DNA of 64,000 nt, taken from contig NZ_FNES01000006.1 of assembly GCF_900100195.1 (NCBI RefSeq), positions 1 through 64,000 of the forward strand, read 5' to 3'. Under the pieces are notes generated by a model. That model made no database searches and was not told the DNA's origin. It worked only from the letters and a program-made list of their open reading frames with translations. Every line of letters begins with the position of its first letter. Position 1 is the stretch's first letter. The position numbers were made by a program, and so were the translations under genes. Shown piece by piece: positions 35,298 through 45,001 of the stretch. This DNA is from Billgrantia gudaonensis (GTDB lineage Bacteria; Pseudomonadota; Gammaproteobacteria; Pseudomonadales; Halomonadaceae).

Positions 35298-36590
35298 TCA
35301 GCTCTCGGCGTTCATGCAGTTGTCGTAGAAGGTGACGGTGGCTGGCCAGTCGCTGAACAGGCCGATGATGCCGACGTCGCGGGCCAGCACGTCGAGGGTC
35401 AGCAGCTTGTCGCCTTCGTTGTCGATCACGTCGTCGGTGGTGCCGTGGTACCACTCGCCGTCTTCGGTGAGCGGGCCGGAGCGCTCGAAGGTCCAGGCGA
35501 TGAGGTCGAGCCCTGCCGCTTTCGCCCGCTCGGCATAGACCGAGGGCACGATACGGCTCTCGTCGTCGCCGGCTTCGGGGTTGGAGGACAGCAGCATCCA
35601 CATCGGCGGGGCGAGGATCTGCACGCCTTGCTCGGCCAGTTCCTCCATGCTCGGCGACCAGGTGGCCGGATCGCTGTGGTCGAAGTCGTCCAGTCCATAG
35701 CGGTCGTCGAGGTACACGGCTTGCTCGCCGAATTCGGGTTCGTTGTCGATCCAGTAGCGTACGTCGTCGAGCTCGAACGACTGGGCATAGACGTCGCTCG
35801 CCGGTACGTCGGCAGCCTTGTACTCGTCGATCATCTTCTGGGCGTAATCTTCCTGGCTCATGCCCTCGAACGGCATCTCGACGCTGGGCGCCTTGAGCTC
35901 CGGAGTCATCTTCACGCCCAGTGCCTTGAACAGTTCGATGCTTTCGGCGTGAGTCATCAGGGTGCCGCGGGTGGCGTAGAGGTCGGTGCGCCAGCCGGGC
36001 GTGCCGGCGAGGTACGCCTCGATGCTGGTGGCCTCGGTGTCGGCGCCTTCCATCTTGCCCTGGAGCGTACGGAATTCCGCCAGGGTGATGTCGCTGGTGC
36101 AGCACTGGATGTCTGCGGCGTTGGTCAGCTCGCCCGCTTCATTGAAGGCCGGTGGGACGCTGCATTTCTGGGCCAGTTCGGTGTCGACGATGTTGGTGGT
36201 GGTGTGAAGATCGCACTGCGAGTGGCGGCAGACGAGCTCCTGGTCGGCGGTGAAAGTGACGTCGCACTCGAGGATGCCGGCACCCATCTGGGCACCGGCA
36301 AGGTAGGACTCGCGGGTGTGCTCGGGAAACTGCAGCGCCGCGCCGCGGTGGCCGATGCTGAAGTCGCTGCGCTGCCAATTGCCGGTGTTCGCCGCACAAC
36401 TTTCCAGTTCGGCCTTGAGCTCGCGTGAGCGCTGGGTGTCTTCGTCCATGTCCTGGACCAGGAAGAGCGGGCGGGGCCCGAGGGTGACGTTGTCGGCAGC
36501 GGCAGTCACGTCCTGGGCGGCGATGACGGTGGGGGCGAACAGCAGCGTTGCCAGCCCGCCGAGAATGACGATCGAGGAAGGGGTTTTCAT
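35298..36590 (-). CDS. Periplasmic glycerophosphodiester phosphodiesterase family protein
   Basis: 430 residues with a signal peptide (about 1-24, ending VIAAQD). [14 protein letters not shown] is the GDPD histidine-arginine-glycine catalytic motif, and [18 protein letters not shown] supplies the metal-binding acids. A long insertion with several cysteines lies in the middle, as in secreted plant- and fungal-like members. It hydrolyses glycerophosphodiesters or a related phosphodiester outside the cytoplasm. Start at the ATG that begins the signal peptide. Confidence 0.87.
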   Translation of the reverse strand: MKTPSSIVILGGLATLLFAPTVIAAQDVTAAADNVTLGPRPLFLVQDMDEDTQRSRELKAELESCAANTGNWQRSDFSIGHRGAALQFPEHTRESYLAGAQMGAGILECDVTFTADQELVCRHSQCDLHTTTNIVDTELAQKCSVPPAFNEAGELTNAADIQCCTSDITLAEFRTLQGKMEGADTEATSIEAYLAGTPGWRTDLYATRGTLMTHAESIELFKALGVKMTPELKAPSVEMPFEGMSQEDYAQKMIDEYKAADVPASDVYAQSFELDDVRYWIDNEPEFGEQAVYLDDRYGLDDFDHSDPATWSPSMEELAEQGVQILAPPMWMLLSSNPEAGDDESRIVPSVYAERAKAAGLDLIAWTFERSGPLTEDGEWYHGTTDDVIDNEGDKLLTLDVLARDVGIIGLFSDWPATVTFYDNCMNAES

Positions 36591-36705
36591 GTAAGCCTCG
36601 CTTTTTCTTCTTGAGTGAATGGATAACGCCGGTACAGCATGCCCGATGGGGTGTGACGACACCGTGACCCCCTGTGTCGGGTAGGCGGAATCACTTCCAG
36701 CGTAG

Positions 36706-36741
36706 ATGGTCGTGAGGCATTGGATGGTCGTGAGGCATTGG
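36706..36741. repeat. Exact tandem 18-bp duplication
   Basis: ATGGTCGTGAGGCATTGG occurs twice head to tail (36706-36723 and 36724-36741) in the gap between two minus-strand genes. It looks like a recent slippage duplication. Confidence 0.95.
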
Positions 36742-36792
36742 TCGGGCGAGGGCGTATGCCCTCGCGCGGTGGGTCAGGGTCGGCAGACGTAC

Positions 36793-37599
36793 CTACCCCA
36801 ACGCTTCCGCCACGGTCTCGATGGCGTGCGGGTCGACCGCGGCCATGGGTGCGGCGCACCAGGCGTCGTGGACCAGCGCGGTGAGGGTGGCGACGCCGTT
36901 CTCGGCTACCGGCAGGTGGCCGGAGAGTACGGTGGCCGGGGCCAAGCGCTCGAGGGCGGTGAGAGTGCGGCCCAGGGCATCGCGGTCGGCCGTGGCCAGC
37001 CAGGGGGCATCGAGTGCCGACCAGGTCACCAGGCCGTCACGCAGCGTAGTCGGTTCGATCGCCTCGACGCTTTCGGCGGGTTGCGGCAGCAGGGCGCCGA
37101 AGCTGTCGGCGGCGAAGAAGGCGCGTGAGCGGGTGTCGAGGAATCCGAGTGTCTCCGGGGCGTCGTAGTAGGGCGGGCGCAGCGGCACCAGCTCCCGGTC
37201 GGGCAGCTTCAGGCGTGCGCCGGGCTCCAGCAGGTGTACACGACTCACGTCGAGGCCGAGCAGGCCCATCTTGCCCATCCCCAGGAAGTTCGTGACCACC
37301 TTTGCCTGGGGCGCGCGATCGAGCACGCGAGCGAGATTGCCGATGTGGTCGGCATCGGTGTGGCTCAGCCATATCCAGCGCAGGTCGGCAAGGTCGATCT
37401 CCGCCTCGAGGGCGGCGAGAAAGTCGTCGCCTAGGGCGGCCAGGCCGGTATCGACCAGTACCGGCTCGCGGCCCTTGTGCAGGAAGGCGTTGATGGCGAG
37501 CCCGCCCATGCCGGGGAGTGGCAGGAAGGCGGGCAGCACTCGCCAGTCGTGTCCGGCGCAGCGGGCGTCCAGCAGGGTGGGGGCATCGGGCGTAGTCAT
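36793..37599 (-). CDS. Metallo-beta-lactamase-fold hydrolase
   Basis: 268 residues. WLSHTDADHIGN is the H-x-[DH]-x-D-H metal motif (with threonine/aspartate in the second position), VLVDTGLA a preceding loop, and VLSGHLPV the late histidine. It is a cytosolic hydrolase of the broad family; the substrate is unknown. The first 25 residues are family-poor, but the ATG at 37599 is the only reasonable start. Confidence 0.83.
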   Translation of the reverse strand: MTTPDAPTLLDARCAGHDWRVLPAFLPLPGMGGLAINAFLHKGREPVLVDTGLAALGDDFLAALEAEIDLADLRWIWLSHTDADHIGNLARVLDRAPQAKVVTNFLGMGKMGLLGLDVSRVHLLEPGARLKLPDRELVPLRPPYYDAPETLGFLDTRSRAFFAADSFGALLPQPAESVEAIEPTTLRDGLVTWSALDAPWLATADRDALGRTLTALERLAPATVLSGHLPVAENGVATLTALVHDAWCAAPMAAVDPHAIETVAEALG

Positions 37600-37709
37600 C
37601 GAGGGAGCTCCGTTCGTTGTGGTCGTGTCAGCGTTCGCTTCACCTTTCAGGGTATAGGCCGGTTGCCGAAGCTTGTCATCTGCCGCGTATCACGCAGCCT
37701 TGCAGGTCG

Positions 37710-39041
37710 TCATATTTCATTGGAAAGCATTTCCAGGCGGTCCGAAAAGGAGGTGGCCGTGCCGTGGCGCTGGCCCCGGGCCAGCCAGGCGGCCAGGTGG
37801 TTGCCGAGTTCCCGGGCGTCGTCATCAGCGCCATGGATGAAGCTCGAGCGGCGCCGCCGCAGGAAGGGCAGGCCCAGTACGTAGAGGCCCGGCGCTTCGA
37901 CCACGCCGCCGCGGTGGCGCAGCCGTCCCTTGCGGTCGAGCACCGGCACGTGCAGCCAGGCGTAGTCCGGCCGGAAGCCGGTGGCCCAGACGACGCTTTG
38001 GATCTCGCCGCGGGCGAGATCGATGCCCAGGCGCGGAGCGACCGGCAGGTGGGTGGGTTCCGGCCGTTCCGGCGGGCCGACCGCGCTGTCCATGCTCGAT
38101 TCGCGGGCCCAGGTGTCCAGGCCGTCGAGCAACCGGCCGAGCTTGAGATCGGCTGCTGCGACGTGCGCCGACAGCGAGCCGGAGAACTGCAGCCGGGTGT
38201 CGGAAAGGCCCACCAGGCGGCCGACCAGTTCAATGCCCCGTACGGTCAAGGCATTGAGATCCAGGGTGTGGTGGTCGTCGCTGCCCACCAGCTGCGGGGA
38301 AGGCAGGCGGCGCACGCGCTCCGGGTCGTCGACGGCCTCGGGTCCTTGGTCGAGCAGGCCCGAGGCCTCCAGCCACCATTGGATGTCGCGGCCGCGGTAG
38401 CGGCGCGGCAGGCGCACGTGCTCGCCCACGGCGAGCGTCACCGGCCGGCCGCTGGCGTGAATTTCCGCGGCGAGCTGCACGCCCGTCGCCGAGGCGCCCA
38501 CCACCAGCACGCCGCCCGGCGGCAGTTGTGCCGGGTGGCGATAGTCGAACGCCGTCACCCGGCACAGCGATGCCGGCAGGGCGGCGTCGAGCGAGGGCAC
38601 CACCGGCCGGTTGCAGGCGCCGCTGGCGAGCACCACCGCCCGGCACCGCCAGTCGCCGCCATCGGTGATGACACGGTAGCCGCCCTCCGTGGGCTGCACC
38701 GAGCGCACCGTGGTATGCGTGTGGACCGGGGCGGCCAGCACCCGGGCGTAGTGGCCCAGGTGGTCGGCGAGTGCCTGGGCGTTCATGAAGCCGTCGGGGT
38801 CCGGGCCGTTGTAGCCCAGGCCGGGCAGGCGACACTGCCAGTTCGGCGTGAGCAGGCGCAGCGAGTCCCAGCGCTCGTGCCGCCAGCTGTTGGCCACCTC
38901 GCCGCGTTCCAGGATGACGTGATCGATGCCCCGCGTCGCCAGGTGGTGGCTCATGGCGAGCCCGGCGTGGCCCGCGCCGATGACCACGACGGTCACGGTG
39001 CGGGCCGCGCGGCGCGCCGGTAGGCTGCGGCCGTCCCTCAT
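37710..39041 (-). CDS. FAD/NAD(P)-dependent monooxygenase-like protein
   Basis: 443 residues. VVVIGAGHAGLAMSHHLATRG is the N-terminal FAD motif, GGVLVVGASATGVQLAAE the NAD(P) motif (about 165), and VVWATGFRPDY the typical late FMO motif. It resembles YUCCA/CzcO-type flavin monooxygenases. I start at ATG 39041, which overlaps the osmC stop as ATGA. It is the last gene of a run with osmC and the DUF4242 gene; its substrate is unknown. Confidence 0.86.
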   Translation of the reverse strand: MRDGRSLPARRAARTVTVVVIGAGHAGLAMSHHLATRGIDHVILERGEVANSWRHERWDSLRLLTPNWQCRLPGLGYNGPDPDGFMNAQALADHLGHYARVLAAPVHTHTTVRSVQPTEGGYRVITDGGDWRCRAVVLASGACNRPVVPSLDAALPASLCRVTAFDYRHPAQLPPGGVLVVGASATGVQLAAEIHASGRPVTLAVGEHVRLPRRYRGRDIQWWLEASGLLDQGPEAVDDPERVRRLPSPQLVGSDDHHTLDLNALTVRGIELVGRLVGLSDTRLQFSGSLSAHVAAADLKLGRLLDGLDTWARESSMDSAVGPPERPEPTHLPVAPRLGIDLARGEIQSVVWATGFRPDYAWLHVPVLDRKGRLRHRGGVVEAPGLYVLGLPFLRRRRSSFIHGADDDARELGNHLAAWLARGQRHGTATSFSDRLEMLSNEI

Positions 39042-39598
39042 TTCACGCGTACCTCGACCTGGGTGGGGTTGGTGAGGGCGTCGAAGACGGCCGAGCGCTT
39101 TTGCGATTGGGCGACCAGCGCCTCGATATCCTCGCGGCTGGCGTCGGCGTCGATCGCGTAGGTGACCCGTACCGCATCGAAGCCGTTGCGAACGTCGCTG
39201 TCCATGCCGAGGATGCCCTGGATGTCCATGTCGCCCTCGACGGTGGCCTTCACCGAGCGCAGCTGGATGCCGCGGTTCTGCGCCACGGCGGCGATGCCTG
39301 CGGTGAGACAGCCGGCGAGCCCCATCAGCACGTACTCCACCGGGGTGGGGCCGTGGTCCTCGGCGGCGAAGACCTCGGGGTGGTCGATGTCGAAGGCGAA
39401 GCGTGAGCGGTGCGCCTGTTCTTCGCCGAGGCCATGGAAGCCTTCGATGACGGTGCGGCTGTGGGTGCCGTGAACCCAATCGCAGCGGGCGCGCCAGGTG
39501 AAGCGGGCTGCCTCGGGGGCCTGAGCCAGGGCCTGGCGGGCGTCGAGCAGGGCGGTGACGTTGACGCCGTTGTCGATGGTGCGCTCTACGGTTTGCAT
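39038..39598 (-). CDS. OsmC/Ohr-family protein
   Basis: 186 residues. VFAAEDHGPTPVEYVLMGLAGCLTAGIAAVAQNRG contains the C-terminal-half cysteine of OsmC proteins; the N-terminal-half catalytic cysteine of Ohr is not clearly matched. The family reduces organic hydroperoxides. GGAGAG precedes the ATG at 39598. It couples translationally to the flavin monooxygenase gene. Confidence 0.86.
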   Translation of the reverse strand: MQTVERTIDNGVNVTALLDARQALAQAPEAARFTWRARCDWVHGTHSRTVIEGFHGLGEEQAHRSRFAFDIDHPEVFAAEDHGPTPVEYVLMGLAGCLTAGIAAVAQNRGIQLRSVKATVEGDMDIQGILGMDSDVRNGFDAVRVTYAIDADASREDIEALVAQSQKRSAVFDALTNPTQVEVRVK

Positions 39599-39714
39599 GA
39601 TGTCTCTCCTCGTTCTTGCCTCAGGGGTTGTCGTCGTCGGACGGGTGTTGCCACCTGTCACGAGCGAGCTTGTGCCCGGGCCGTGGGATCGAGCGTGGGA
39701 GAGGCCGTGGTTTT

Positions 39715-40311
39715 TCAGGTGGTGGCGTTGGAACCGGTGGGCTGGGGCGGGAGAACGGCGTGGAAAGCCCACACGCGGGTCATCGGCATGCCGGCCTGGC
39801 GCTGAGCCAGGCGCACCGACTCGGCGTCGGGGGCGCGATAGAGGCAGACCATCCGCTGGCGGTTTCGGGCGAAGAAAGTGCGCACGAAACGCACCCGGTG
39901 GTTGTCGAGACAGGTGGCGCCGGCATCCTCGATCTGCTGGATCGCTTCGACGGTGACCGGCGCCGCGAAGTCACGCTCCACCAGCACGTTGGCGGCTGGA
40001 CCCGTCGTGGTGTCGAGGTCCGCGGCGTCGTGCACCGTGCCCGGCCAAAGGCCGCGGACTTCGGCGCCGTACGCCGCGATGGCCTGCTGCAGGGTGGAGT
40101 CCGAGAGCGTCTGGTGCAAAGCGAGACGTGTCGATTCGGCGTCCGGCGCTTGGAAGTGGCAGAACATCCGTCGGCCGTCCAGGGCCACAAGGCTGCCCTG
40201 CCAGGTCACGCGATGACGGCTGAAGCAGTCGCCGGCGCGCAGGGAGATGGCCAGCACGGCCTCGGCGGTCAGCGGGGTCGTGAAGCGTCGTTCGAGAAAG
40301 ACGTGGGTCAT
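39715..40311 (-). CDS. Duplicated DUF4242 protein
   Basis: 198 residues made of two alignable halves: VFLERRF...RAGDCFSRHRV...PDAESTRLAL (about 4-75) and VLVERDF...DAGATCLDNHRV...PDAESVRLAQ (about 110-180). DUF4242 proteins are small ferredoxin-like, reported as nickel binders. I start at 40311. It lies between osmC and the BTAD regulator on the same strand, 22 bp after the latter. Confidence 0.82.
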   Translation of the reverse strand: MTHVFLERRFTTPLTAEAVLAISLRAGDCFSRHRVTWQGSLVALDGRRMFCHFQAPDAESTRLALHQTLSDSTLQQAIAAYGAEVRGLWPGTVHDAADLDTTTGPAANVLVERDFAAPVTVEAIQQIEDAGATCLDNHRVRFVRTFFARNRQRMVCLYRAPDAESVRLAQRQAGMPMTRVWAFHAVLPPQPTGSNATT

Positions 40312-40333
40312 CGTTCCTCCACTTCGTGATCGG

Positions 40334-42610
40334 TCATTCGGCAATCTGGCCGCGTCGGGCCCAGAGCGCTACCGGTGCTTGGTCGAGGGCGGCCATGTCC
40401 GCGGCGTGCGAGCGGGCGGCGGCGAGCTCGTCCAGTGCCCGATGGGCCTCGACGAGGAGCCGATGGGCGACCCATTGTTCGCTGGCGCGCTCCAGGGTCT
40501 GTGCGCAGGCGAGGGCTTCCCGGGCATGCATCACGGCGGCGGCCGGACGTGCTCGCTGCAGGTCGAGGCGGGCGGTGCGGTTCAGTAGCCAGGCAAGACG
40601 GTGCTTGGCATCGGCATCGCGCAGCGCGCCGAGGGCGGCCTCGAGCGGGGCGGCATCGTCGGTCAGGGCGTAGTGGCACAGGCCCTGGGCGGCATGGGCG
40701 AAGGGGGCTTCGCTGCCGTCACGCAACCGCTCGCCGAGTGCCGCCAGAACGGCGCAGCGGGCCTGGGCGTCGTCGAACCGGCCGTGTTCGACGGCCATCA
40801 TCATCAGAGACTCGTTGGCCTGGAACTCGCCGAGTCGGTCGCCACCGGCCTTGCACAGGGTGCGGGCCTCCTTGAAGTGGGTCTCGGCTTCGTCCTGGCG
40901 GTCGGCGTGCCAGGCCAGCAGGCCTTCGGCCATGGGCAGGGCCGGATGACTCAGCCGGCGCTGGGTGGCCAGTTTCTGGGCGTCTGCCAGCATGGCGCGG
41001 GCCTGGTCCAGGTCGCGCTCCAGCATGGCCAGGCATTTGGCCGTTTCCGCCATGGCGATGATCTGTTCCGTGTCGTCGGCACTGCGCGTCACGCGCTCCG
41101 ATTGCAGCGCTTCTTCACGGGCGTTCGCCCACTGGCCGTGGGCCCAGCGCAGATGGCTGGCCAGCTGGTAACCGAGTCGGGCGTGGGCCAGGGCGCCATG
41201 TTCCAGTGCCCGTTCGGCCAGCATGACCAGCGTCTCGGCGGTGGCTTCCCAATCGTCGAGGGGCGCGGCGCTGAGCAGTACCTCGTGCAGTTCCAGCAGC
41301 AGGCAGAGGCGTCGGCCGCCGGAGAGCCGTTCCGCCTGAGCGATCCCCTCCTGGGCAAGACGCTGGGCCTGCTCGTTGGCACAGAAACGCAGGCACAGCC
41401 GGCCGGCAGTGACCAGGGCGCGGGTCGCCAGCTCCGGGTCGCCGCTGAGCCGGGCGTGGTGCGCCAGATCGTCGGCGTGCTCGAGCTCCAGCGCCGGGTC
41501 CTGGGCCAGCCGTTCGGCGAGGTGACGGTGCATGAGCTGGCGCCGTGCCACCGAGATCCCCGCATAGAGGCGGTGGGCCACCCTCTCGTGGGAGAAACGC
41601 AGTCCGCCCTCGGTCGCCTCGAGGAACTGCAGACGTTCGGCGACTTCCAGCGCCGCCCCGATGTGCGCGTCGTCCAGGCCGCTGACCCGACCGAGCGTCG
41701 CGGCGTCGAGGCGGGGGCTGAGCACGGCGGCCCAGTCCAGAACCTCCCGAACGTCCGGGGCGAGGCGCTCCAGCGCGGCCTCCATCCGGTCTTCCCATGG
41801 CAGATCCGGGACCGTCTCCGTCGTGGCTGGCTGGGTCGCACTCGGCGGAACTTCGGCCGAGCGGTACGGTGAGGCGGTGACGCCTTGGGCGGCGGTGCCT
41901 CGACGGGCGCGCAGCAGGGCGCCGCTGGAGGCAATGCCCGCTTGCTTGAGCAAGCGCAGCCCCTGCTGGAAGTGATGGTCGGCCGCCCGAGGGCGGCGCA
42001 GCGTCAACAGCAACTCGATGAGCTTGGCCCGGGCCTTCTCGTCGAAGGGCGAGAGTCGCACCAGGGCGTAGGCATGGGGCAGGGCCCGCTCGGGCGATGA
42101 TGTCGCCAGCCGCTCGACCAGCGCGGCGAGCAGGGTGGTCTGGGCGCGCAGGGCGCGCTCGCGCTCGGCCAGGCACCAGCTGTGAAAGTCGTGCAGGTTC
42201 GCCAGATCGAGCCCTTCCAGGAAGGGGCCACGGTAACGGGCGGCGATGGCCTCGAGGGTAGCCGGGTCGCTGGTTTCGGCGTGGGTGTCGAGCGCCGCAT
42301 GCAGGGCGTTCACGTCGATGTCCATGGCCCGGGTGTCGAGGCTCACGCTGAGGCGGTCGGCGATCAAGCGGGGGTGGCCTGGGTCGTCCACCAGACGGCG
42401 CAGTTTGGAGAGGCTCCAGCGCAACGAGCCACGCGGGTCGTCGGGCAACTCCCACAACAGGTCGCAGAGGTGCTCGCGACTGAACGGGCGCGCGTGCAGG
42501 GCGAGGTAGGCGAGCAGCGCACGGGTCTTCTTCGAGGGTGGCAACGGCACGGCCTGGCCGTCTCGAATCACTTCGAGATCGCCCAGCAGGTTGAGGGTCA
42601 GCGCGCTCAT
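40334..42610 (-). CDS. SARP/BTAD-type transcriptional activator with helical repeats
   Basis: 758 residues. An OmpR-like winged helix covers about 1-95 (LNLLGDLEVIRDGQAVPLPPSKKTRALLAYLALHAR, LCDLLW, SLRWSLSKLRRLV), the BTAD helical domain about 100-245, and TPR-like helices the rest. I see no clear NTPase motif. It probably controls the divergent cysteine synthase-glutaredoxin operon and perhaps the genes on its own strand. I start at ATG 42610; the much longer open frame upstream runs over the divergent gene on the other strand. Confidence 0.83.
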   Translation of the reverse strand: MSALTLNLLGDLEVIRDGQAVPLPPSKKTRALLAYLALHARPFSREHLCDLLWELPDDPRGSLRWSLSKLRRLVDDPGHPRLIADRLSVSLDTRAMDIDVNALHAALDTHAETSDPATLEAIAARYRGPFLEGLDLANLHDFHSWCLAERERALRAQTTLLAALVERLATSSPERALPHAYALVRLSPFDEKARAKLIELLLTLRRPRAADHHFQQGLRLLKQAGIASSGALLRARRGTAAQGVTASPYRSAEVPPSATQPATTETVPDLPWEDRMEAALERLAPDVREVLDWAAVLSPRLDAATLGRVSGLDDAHIGAALEVAERLQFLEATEGGLRFSHERVAHRLYAGISVARRQLMHRHLAERLAQDPALELEHADDLAHHARLSGDPELATRALVTAGRLCLRFCANEQAQRLAQEGIAQAERLSGGRRLCLLLELHEVLLSAAPLDDWEATAETLVMLAERALEHGALAHARLGYQLASHLRWAHGQWANAREEALQSERVTRSADDTEQIIAMAETAKCLAMLERDLDQARAMLADAQKLATQRRLSHPALPMAEGLLAWHADRQDEAETHFKEARTLCKAGGDRLGEFQANESLMMMAVEHGRFDDAQARCAVLAALGERLRDGSEAPFAHAAQGLCHYALTDDAAPLEAALGALRDADAKHRLAWLLNRTARLDLQRARPAAAVMHAREALACAQTLERASEQWVAHRLLVEAHRALDELAAARSHAADMAALDQAPVALWARRGQIAE

Positions 42611-42784
42611 GGCTCGCGCCTCGGTGAGGGACCCTTCCTGAGTATAGCCGCTCCATGTACCGTTCCAGACTACTGCATTCACACGCCGGAAACGGCAAAA
42701 ACCACGCTGATTTCCACGCCCGCTCTCCCGGAGCGAGTCGATGCTGGGACGACCATTCCGGCACGACACACTGAGGGAGGCATC

Positions 42785-44284
42785 ATGGCCCGTTACGACA
42801 GCATTCTGGAGACCATCGGCAACACGCCACTGGTGCGCCTTGACGCCCTGGCGCCCGCCGGGGTGAATCTCTACGTCAAGGTCGAGGCGTTCAATCCCAT
42901 GGGATCGGTGAAGGACCGCATGGCGCTGGCGGTGATCGAGGCCGCCGAGCGCAGTGGCGAACTGCGCCCCGGACAGACGGTGATCGAGGCTACCAGCGGC
43001 AACACCGGTATCGGGCTGGCCATGGTCTGTGCCCGCAAGGGCTATCCGCTGGTGGTGACCATGGCCGAGAACTTCAGCGTGGAGCGGCGCAAGCTGCTGC
43101 GCTACCTGGGCGCTCGCGTGGTACTGACTCCGGCGGCGGAGAAGGGCACCGGCATGCTCAACAAGGCGATCGAGCTCGCCGAGGCCCACGGTTACTACCT
43201 CTGTCGCCAGTTCGAGAACGAGGCCAACGCCGATGCGCATGTTCGCACCACCGCCCGCGAGATCCTGGCGGATTTCGCGGATGAACCGCTGCACGCCTGG
43301 GTCTCGGGGTTCGGTACCGGTGGCACCCTCAAGGGGGTGGCCAGCGTGCTGAAGCTGGCCAGTCCGGCCACGCGCATCGTGGTGGCCGAGCCGGACAATG
43401 CGCCGATGCTCGGCAGCGGCCTGGGCCAGCCCCGCGACGCCGCGGGAGAACTCACGGCCAGCCATCCGCGCTTCCGTCCCCACCTGATGCAGGGGTGGAG
43501 CCCCGATTTCCTGTCGCGGCTCACCGAGGATGCCGTGGCCGCCGGCCTGATCGACGAGGTGTTGCCGGTGGCGGGAGACGAGGCGCTGCGCCTGACCCGC
43601 GAGTTGGCGCGTCGCGAAGGGATCTTCGCCGGTACCACGAGCGGCGCCACCCTGGCCGCCGCCCTCCAGGTGGCGCGCCGTTCGCCGCCTGGCAGCAACA
43701 TCGTCTGCATGCTGCCGGATACCGGCGAGCGCTACCTCTCCACCCCCCTCTTCGAGGGCATCGGCGAGGCGATGGACGATGCCGAGCTGGCCCTGTCGCG
43801 CTCCACGCCAGGCTACCGGTTCGGCGCTGCTGCGGCCGGCCAGCCTGCGTCGCCAGGCGTACCGCTCCGTGCCGACGAGCAGGATGCCGAGGCCGAACGC
43901 CTGGTCGAGACGCTTCTGGCCAGCGAGCCGGTGGTGATGTTCGCGCTGGAGTGGTGCGAGTTCTGCTGGTCGGTGCGCAAGTTCTTCGCGCGCCTGGGCA
44001 TCGCCTACCACAGCGTCGACCTCGACTCGGTCGCCTACCAGTCGGACGATCTGGGTGGCCGGATTCGCCCCGTGCTGGCCGCGCGGACCGGGAGCGTCAC
44101 CATTCCGCAGGTCTTCATCGGCGGTGAGCCCATGGGCGGTTGCACGGCGCTCTTCGACGCCTGGCGCAACGGCTCGCTGCGCCGGCGGCTCGAGGCTCAG
44201 GGCATCGCCTTCGACCGCAGCGTCGAGATCGATCCCGACGACCTGCTGCCCGGATGGTTGCATCCCCGGATGACCACAGCCTGA
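42785..44284 (+). CDS. Cysteine synthase-like PLP enzyme fused to glutaredoxin
   Basis: 499 residues. About 1-320 is a complete CysK/CBS-type enzyme: IGNTPLVRLD, NPMGSVKDR with PLP lysine K43, TSGNTGIGLAM, and GFGTGGTLKGV. About 370-470 is a glutaredoxin with the redox motif C391-E-F-C394 and cis-proline region TIPQVFIGGEPMGGC. The first part would make cysteine (or a related thio-amino acid), the second use glutathione for reduction. GGGAGG precedes the ATG. It is divergent from the BTAD regulator and followed by an AhpD-like gene. Confidence 0.9.
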   Translation: MARYDSILETIGNTPLVRLDALAPAGVNLYVKVEAFNPMGSVKDRMALAVIEAAERSGELRPGQTVIEATSGNTGIGLAMVCARKGYPLVVTMAENFSVERRKLLRYLGARVVLTPAAEKGTGMLNKAIELAEAHGYYLCRQFENEANADAHVRTTAREILADFADEPLHAWVSGFGTGGTLKGVASVLKLASPATRIVVAEPDNAPMLGSGLGQPRDAAGELTASHPRFRPHLMQGWSPDFLSRLTEDAVAAGLIDEVLPVAGDEALRLTRELARREGIFAGTTSGATLAAALQVARRSPPGSNIVCMLPDTGERYLSTPLFEGIGEAMDDAELALSRSTPGYRFGAAAAGQPASPGVPLRADEQDAEAERLVETLLASEPVVMFALEWCEFCWSVRKFFARLGIAYHSVDLDSVAYQSDDLGGRIRPVLAARTGSVTIPQVFIGGEPMGGCTALFDAWRNGSLRRRLEAQGIAFDRSVEIDPDDLLPGWLHPRMTTA

Positions 44285-44319
44285 GCGCCAGTGACGCTAG
44301 TCAATAGGAGGAGATGACC

Positions 44320-44928
44320 ATGGCTTTCATCGAAACCCTGGACCCCGAACGGGCCTCGGCGGAAGTGCAGGCGATGTACGAGCGTCAGCGCCGCCACTTC
44401 GGCTTTCTGCCCAACTACGCACGGCTGTTCAGTCATCGCCCCGAGGTGATGGCGAGCTGGGCGGGCCTGCTGGCGAGCATCCGGCGGCACGTCGAGCCGC
44501 GCCGCTTCGAGCTGGTGACCCTGGCTGCGGCCGCAGCGCTCGGCAACAGCTACTGTGCGTTGGCTCACGGCCGGGCACTGGCCGAACTGGTCGACGCGAC
44601 GACGGTGCAGGCCATTGCCGAGGCGCGCGAGGCGACGTCGCTGAGTGCCGCGGAGCGAGCGGTGGTGGCCTTTGCTCGCAAGGTGGCCGTGGACGCGGCG
44701 AGTGTCGAGCAGGTCGACATCGACCGGCTGCGCGGCCATGGCCTCACCGATGCCGAGATCTTCGACATCGTGGCCGTGGCCGCGGCACGGGCCTTCTTCA
44801 CCAAGGTGCTGGACGGCCTGGGTGCCGAGCCGGACGCGGCCTTCGCGGCGATGGCGCCGGAGCTTCGCCGCGCCCTCACTCCGGGGCGGCCCATTGCGGC
44901 CGCCGTCGAGCCTGTGCCCGAGCCTTGA
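44320..44928 (+). CDS. Carboxymuconolactone decarboxylase/AhpD-like protein
   Basis: 202 residues. RRFELVTLAAAAALGNSYCALAHG is the AhpD-like core; it has one cysteine plus the histidine, not the C-x-x-C of AhpD itself. LGFLPNYARLFSHRPEVMASW-like (here FGFLPNYARLF) starts the family. It probably acts on peroxides or thiols. I start at ATG 44320, because AGGAGG (44306-44311) then has proper spacing; the ATG at 44314 is too close. It shares an operon with the fusion gene. Confidence 0.85.
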   Translation: MAFIETLDPERASAEVQAMYERQRRHFGFLPNYARLFSHRPEVMASWAGLLASIRRHVEPRRFELVTLAAAAALGNSYCALAHGRALAELVDATTVQAIAEAREATSLSAAERAVVAFARKVAVDAASVEQVDIDRLRGHGLTDAEIFDIVAVAAARAFFTKVLDGLGAEPDAAFAAMAPELRRALTPGRPIAAAVEPVPEP

Positions 44929-45001
44929 TCGGGAACGCACGGCTGCGCGGCCTCGTTCAGCGACAATCAGCAGGTCGCGAGGCGTGCCGGGAAGAGGCGC
45001 G

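Noticed and set aside
42611-44263. Extension of the BTAD regulator frame upstream to 44263
   Set aside because: The extra residues have shadow composition and lie opposite the complete cysteine synthase-glutaredoxin gene; the OmpR-like domain starts right at 42610.
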